Of a stretch of DNA of 9,053 nucleotides, positions 6,071-9,053 are shown piece by piece. The notes below the pieces were generated by a model. That model saw nothing but the letters and a program-made list of their open reading frames with translations, was not told the DNA's origin and ran no database searches. The DNA comes from Oscillospiraceae bacterium. Its GTDB lineage: Bacteria; Bacillota; Clostridia; Oscillospirales; Ruminococcaceae. The stretch's first letter is position 1. Every line of letters starts with the position of its first letter. The stretch covers positions 1 to 9,053 of the forward strand of contig WQXP01000034.1 of assembly GCA_009784765.1 (NCBI GenBank), read 5' to 3'. The translations under genes were made by a program, and so were the position numbers.

Positions 6071-7132
6071 TTATAACTTCCTTTCTACTAATTCAGGAGT
6101 TTCTGCATATGCGAGCAGATTCTCCTTGCTGATTTGCCCCGCCTTGTATAAGGCTAAGAGCGCCGTATCCATACCGACCATTCCGTCGCTTTTACCCGAC
6201 GCATTGATGACAGTGTCGATTTGATGAACTTTGTTTTCGCGAATCATGTTGCGGATTGCGTTGTTGCAGTGCATAATCTCAAAGCTTGGGAGCAAGCTTC
6301 CATCTTTGTTCGACGGAACTAATTTCTGCGAAACCACTGATTGCAGCAGCGAACTCAACTGAACGCGGACTTGCTTCTGCTGATTAGGCGGAAAAACGTC
6401 GATAATGCGGTTGACTGTATTCGCCGCCCCGACGGAGTGCAGTGTCGAAATAACAAGATGCCCCGTTTCCGCCGCAGTAAGCGCAGTGCTGATTGTTTCA
6501 TGGTCGCGCATTTCGCCGACTAAAATAACATCGGGAGACTGGCGCAAAGCTGCCCTCAAAGCAGGAACATACCCGAGGGTATCAGAGCGGACTTCCCGCT
6601 GGCTGATGATACATTTGGCATTGCGGTGCAGATACTCAATGGGCTCTTCAAGAGTGATGATATGCCCTCCGCGAGTTTGGTTAATCCTGTCGATTATACA
6701 AGCGAGAGTGGTGGATTTCCCACCCCCTGCAGGCCCGGTCACGAGAACAAGCCCTTTTGTTTTCCGGGAAATATTCATGACAGATTCGGGGATATTAAAA
6801 TCGGCAAAATTCGGGATTTCAAAAGGCACTATGCGAATTACCGCCGCCCATGAACCCCGTTGCTTAAAAGCAGAGATTCGAAAGCGCGAAAGCCCCGCAA
6901 GGCTCACCGAAAAATCATCGTCGCCTTTGTTTTCGATGTACTCCGTGCCTCTGTCCGCGAGAGAGTATGCCTCTGTGATTATGCGCTTGGTGTCGTCGGG
7001 CTTGAGTGTTGCACCCTCAACTGCTCTGATTACTCCGCCGACTTTGACAGACAGCGCGACCCCCGGCATGATGAATATGTCCGATGCTTTTTCGCCGACT
7101 GCGCTTGTGAGTAGTTCCTTGAAATTAAGCAT
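6071..7132 (-). CDS. pilT: Type IV pilus retraction ATPase PilT
   Basis: This 353-residue cytoplasmic hexameric ATPase of the GspE/PilT family powers pilus disassembly, giving twitching motility or DNA uptake. After an N-terminal domain (about 1-105) with SDIFI and FRISAFKQRG, the core shows Walker A GPAGGGKST (133-141), Asp box TLEEPIEYLH (160-169), Walker B DVILVGEMRD (201-210) and His box TAAETGHLVISTLHS (219-233). The later AIRNMIRENKVHQI segment is the PilT signature that separates it from PilB. Length is usual for PilT. Walker A has Ala-Gly where most relatives have Thr-Gly-Ser, and the Asp box has Glu-Glu instead of Glu-Asp; both are conservative. The ATG at 7132 overlaps the preceding 73-residue gene by 8 nt, with AAGGAGG just upstream. 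Its extension partner PilB is not in the window. Confidence 0.96.
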   Translation of the reverse strand: MLNFKELLTSAVGEKASDIFIMPGVALSVKVGGVIRAVEGATLKPDDTKRIITEAYSLADRGTEYIENKGDDDFSVSLAGLSRFRISAFKQRGSWAAVIRIVPFEIPNFADFNIPESVMNISRKTKGLVLVTGPAGGGKSTTLACIIDRINQTRGGHIITLEEPIEYLHRNAKCIISQREVRSDTLGYVPALRAALRQSPDVILVGEMRDHETISTALTAAETGHLVISTLHSVGAANTVNRIIDVFPPNQQKQVRVQLSSLLQSVVSQKLVPSNKDGSLLPSFEIMHCNNAIRNMIRENKVHQIDTVINASGKSDGMVGMDTALLALYKAGQISKENLLAYAETPELVERKL

Positions 7133-7346
7133 AATTTCCTCCTTGTGCTTCTAATATTTGTTGATACTCAGCCTCATATCGTGCGGCAACAGTATCTGCG
7201 GCGCGTTGAGCTAATGCAAGTTCGCTTTGCGCAGTGAGCCGCGCTAAAATCGCGAAAATGACTAAACACAGGACAATCAGCACTGCAAAGAGTGAGGTTA
7301 AGCCTACTGTCGCGACTCTTTGATTTGGACGCTTTGGTTTATTCAT
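7125..7346 (-). CDS. Small single-pass membrane protein of the pilus operon
   Basis: This 73-residue protein has a basic N-terminus (MNKPKRPNQR), one membrane segment (about 13-36) and an outer helical tail rich in Ala, Glu and Gln (about 38-68, SELALAQRAADTVAARYEAE) that could form a coiled coil. The frame is open further upstream to 7538, but the ATG at 7346 is chosen because GAGAGGAG lies at the right distance and because it gives the same 8-nt overlap with its neighbour as two other junctions in the operon. Position between a minor-pilin-like gene and pilT suggests a pilus assembly or pilin-like role. No named family recognised. The helix-plus-tail layout resembles a pilin N-terminus without the usual leader or Glu5. 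Confidence 0.8.
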   Translation of the reverse strand: MNKPKRPNQRVATVGLTSLFAVLIVLCLVIFAILARLTAQSELALAQRAADTVAARYEAEYQQILEAQGGNYA

Positions 7347-7701
7347 GAGTACGCTCCTCTCTTGCAACCGCAACTGTGAGCTGATAAATAAGCTCGTTGT
7401 CAGACTCCCGGTAAACTTGGATTGTTGCAGTGGGAGTGTTTGCGGCGTGTCCGCTTTCTTGAATTTGCATAGCCAATCCGTTTTCGTTAAACTCTTGCAA
7501 AGTTTGCCCGCCCCCCGCCTTGAAAATTTCGGCGGCATTCTGCGCCATAATGACTGCGTTGGTTAAATCGCGGCTTTGTGCAGAGTCTGACCGCGCTTGC
7601 ACGAACATGGACACGCAAATCGCGGCGGCAAAGGAGAACACCGCGATTACTATAATCAGCTCTAAGAACAGCAGGTTTGGTGCGGGTTTGTTATCACTCA
7701 T
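7339..7701 (-). CDS. Minor pilin / pseudopilin-like protein
   Basis: This 120-residue protein has a short polar leader (MSDNKPAPN) and then the hydrophobic LLFLELIIVIAVFSFAA segment (about 10-34), the shape of a type IV pilin N-terminus with a glutamate (E14) at the expected fifth mature position. An amphipathic helix (SAQSRDLTNAVIMAQNAAEI, 40-59) continues from it, followed by a small, probably beta-rich domain (about 78-115). The residue before the predicted cut is Asn9 where Gly is usual, so processing by prepilin peptidase is uncertain. The ATG at 7701 is preferred over one at 7716 because GGAGGTG lies just upstream and it gives an 8-nt overlap with the preceding gene. It probably primes or caps the pilus; this is inferred from context. 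Confidence 0.8.
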   Translation of the reverse strand: MSDNKPAPNLLFLELIIVIAVFSFAAAICVSMFVQARSDSAQSRDLTNAVIMAQNAAEIFKAGGGQTLQEFNENGLAMQIQESGHAANTPTATIQVYRESDNELIYQLTVAVAREERTHE

Positions 7702-8164
7702 AGCACACCTCCACATTCGCGTAGACTTCCTTGCCGTTGATTGTTACGCGAATAAGCGACTGCCCCGCTTGCTCGAAAGCCATACTTTGCACCGGGAAAA
7801 GCTCCATACCCATTTCTAACTGCGGAACAGCGTCGAAGCCTAAGCAATAATATTCGCGAATGTAACTCCCGCAGAAGTAGATATAAATGTCGATAAAATT
7901 ATCGTTGTCCACGATTTTCAGTGCGGTGATTCCCCCGAATGCGTCGGAGTCAATAATCTGCACTTGTTCGAACGCGCTGAGCCTGTTCGCCATGTATAAC
8001 AGCGGAGTTCTCTCGTCGAAACGCTTCTGCGATTCCTGCGATATTTCTTCAAACGCCGCCGCACCGACTAACAGCACGAGCATTAAACACAGCGCGAATA
8101 CGGTGAACAGAGCCAAATTCAAGACAAAGCCGAACGCACCCGAATCAAAGTTCCCTTTCCTCAT
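7694..8164 (-). CDS. DUF4860-like membrane-anchored pilus-operon protein
   Basis: This 156-residue protein starts MRKGNFDSGAFGF, has one membrane segment (about 12-37) and an outer domain. The pattern LLYMANRLSAFE (55-66), then ITALKIVDN (79-87), then IDIYIYFCGSYIREYY (91-106) resembles the Clostridia family DUF4860, found in pilus operons; this match is from memory of the family pattern. Function is unknown. The FGFVLNLALF start is loosely pilin-like but lacks Glu5. Three cysteines (98, 107, 154) lie in the outer domain and could form a disulphide. The ATG at 8164 overlaps the upstream stop in an ATGA arrangement, and its own stop overlaps the next start by 8 nt, so its translation is coupled on both sides. 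Confidence 0.72.
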   Translation of the reverse strand: MRKGNFDSGAFGFVLNLALFTVFALCLMLVLLVGAAAFEEISQESQKRFDERTPLLYMANRLSAFEQVQIIDSDAFGGITALKIVDNDNFIDIYIYFCGSYIREYYCLGFDAVPQLEMGMELFPVQSMAFEQAGQSLIRVTINGKEVYANVEVCYE

Positions 8165-8508
8165 AATTCGCCCTCGCTTTCCGCGCTTCCGATGAGCGTT
8201 ACATACACCTCCGGCATGAGATTGTCGGCGATTTTGTTGTAATACACATGGTAGCGTTCATGGTCGATGATGATGTTGTAATGCTCCGTGAGATAAGCAA
8301 AATCCGGAGGATAGAAGCCTTCGAATGCGTAGCAGCTTACTACTGCCCGCAGAATGCCCTCACGAACTACGCGAACTTCCTCGTCGGCAGAGGTTTGCGC
8401 TGCGCCGCCGAGCATTGTGAACACGAAGGCTCCGAGCAATGCAAAAATCACGACTGTCGCGACAATCGCCCATAATCCCGATTTGCTTTTTCGAATTTTC
8501 GTAAGCAT
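8161..8508 (-). CDS. Pilin-like membrane protein without a standard prepilin leader
   Basis: This 115-residue protein has a basic start (MLTKIRKSKS), a membrane helix (about 12-34) and an outer domain. The segment EEVRVVREGILRAVVSCYAF followed by GFYPPDF and AYLTEHYNI (about 43-79) mirrors the helix, then G-x-YP, then Leu-rich turn seen in pilins and GspG-type pseudopilins. There is no G/F(T)LxE cleavage site, so the helix may remain an uncleaved anchor. Ribosome site AGGAGCG lies in the end of pilC, whose stop is 3 nt before this ATG. It is probably a pilus-assembly component; the homology is suggestive only. Confidence 0.72.
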   Translation of the reverse strand: MLTKIRKSKSGLWAIVATVVIFALLGAFVFTMLGGAAQTSADEEVRVVREGILRAVVSCYAFEGFYPPDFAYLTEHYNIIIDHERYHVYYNKIADNLMPEVYVTLIGSAESEGEL

Positions 8509-8511
8509 ATT

Positions 8512-9053
8512 TTACGCTCCTATCACGGCTAATAGAGGAAACATTACCGAAAGCAGAACCACTCCGATAAGTGCGGCGACTATGAACGCCATTGTCGGTT
8601 CAATCCGCCCTACGAGAGCCGCGATTGCGACACCCGCTTCCTCTTCAGACTTTTCGGCAATCCGCTCCATGATTTCGTCGGTTGTTCCTGTCTTAAAACT
8701 AAGGGCGAGCATTCGGCAGTGCAGGGGGGAGAGAATTTGCGTGGCGAGGACTGCCTCATTAAAAGTCGCCCCCTCTGCGATTGCCGCACGTGCGTTTTCG
8801 ATTTTAGCGGCGGTCTGCTTATTCGGCGCAAATTTGAGGGCAAGTTCTAAAGATTCGTCTATATCTAATCCGCTTTTGAGGGTCATTGCCATGGACGCAG
8901 AGAACCGCGCAGATGAAATGCTCCGCACAAGGCGTGAGTTTCCGAATACGGCAGAAAAGCCCTTTTTCGCGCTTTTACGAAGGGGTGCAACGGTGTAGAT
9001 AAGCACTGCAAGCAATCCGACAGCGGCAAGGGCGGCGAATATGCCGACTCCGA
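8512..9053 (-). CDS. pilC: Type IV pilus inner-membrane platform protein PilC (GspF family), C-terminal part
   Basis: The frame is open to the right edge, so the N-terminal part lies outside the window; about 180 residues are visible. It contains a membrane segment near the edge (GIFAALAAVGLLAVLIYTVA), a cytoplasmic helical T2SF domain (ARFSASMAMTLKSGLDIDESLELA), and a final membrane segment (IEPTMAFIVAALIGVVLLSVMFPLL), the standard end of PilC/GspF. PilC links the motor ATPases to the growing pilus. In the second cytoplasmic domain the usual GE-x-SG/TG motif is replaced by SFKTGTTDE, which lacks the conserved glutamate. No internal start should be used; the TTG at 9015 is simply a codon in the middle of the gene. 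The 115-residue pilin-like gene follows after 3 nt. Confidence 0.9.
   Translation of the reverse strand, partial: GVGIFAALAAVGLLAVLIYTVAPLRKSAKKGFSAVFGNSRLVRSISSARFSASMAMTLKSGLDIDESLELALKFAPNKQTAAKIENARAAIAEGATFNEAVLATQILSPLHCRMLALSFKTGTTDEIMERIAEKSEEEAGVAIAALVGRIEPTMAFIVAALIGVVLLSVMFPLLAVIGA

Noticed and set aside
6405..7154. 249-codon open frame on the + strand opposite pilT
   Set aside because: It lies entirely antisense to a strongly supported pilT, has no ribosome site fit, and its composition (Ser/Arg-rich) is that of a shadow frame.
7347..7538. Upstream extension of the 73-residue membrane protein to 137 residues
   Set aside because: The extension overlaps most of the minor-pilin-like gene, has no membrane or domain pattern, and lacks a ribosome site; the ATG at 7346 has a good one.
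8354..8998. 214-codon open frame on the + strand opposite the pilus genes
   Set aside because: It is antisense to pilC and the pilin-like gene, with no family features; a shadow of Ala-rich coding sequence.

Overview
The window looks like a chromosomal segment of a Clostridia-type Bacillota, probably near Oscillospirales. The evidence is moderate GC with strong GGAGG-type ribosome binding sites, a single-chain SecDF, NrdR, and a type IV pilus operon that includes a DUF4860-like protein. This placement is inferred from gene content and style; no marker gene was available to test it.

Left half, + strand (1-3975): a heptad repeat precedes a tightly packed operon encoding a cyclophilin-type peptidyl-prolyl isomerase lipoprotein, a fused SecD/SecF translocase subunit and a cytosolic xylose-isomerase-like TIM-barrel protein. 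The first two fit together as export and extracytoplasmic folding. The job of the third is not evident. Its stop codon lies inside the -35 box of a consensus promoter driving nrdR (4039-4491). A candidate NrdR box sits between the -35 and -10 of that promoter, so the repressor probably regulates itself. The nrdR stop codon lies inside a second copy of the heptad repeat.

Middle (4492-5094, + strand): a decayed two-gene cassette with its own good promoter, strong ribosome binding sites and a terminator. The first gene (unknown family, 79 aa when rejoined) carries a one-base frameshift. The second appears to be a retropepsin-like (clan AA) aspartic protease that has lost its core: the DTG end and what looks like the C-terminal end remain in different frames. 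A 13-bp hairpin at 5048-5076 can terminate transcription from both sides.

Right half, - strand (9053 down to 5086): the distal part of a type IV pilus operon, read right to left. It holds the C-terminal part of PilC, a pilin-like membrane-anchored protein, a DUF4860-like protein, a minor-pilin-like protein with an imperfect prepilin site, a 73-aa membrane protein and the retraction ATPase PilT. Four successive junctions overlap by 4, 8, 8 and 8 nt, which implies translational coupling. The last gene, 4 nt after pilT, encodes an osmoprotectant-type (OpuBC/OpuCC-like) substrate-binding lipoprotein with no permease or ATPase in view. Its signal peptide is preceded by a segment encoded by a GC-rich palindromic repeat. 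The major pilin, PilB and the prepilin peptidase would be expected beyond the right edge.

The most interesting items are the decayed protease cassette, the self-regulated nrdR promoter, the palindrome inside the lipoprotein signal region, and the solo substrate-binding protein in the pilus operon. I found no clearly new defence or mobile system.
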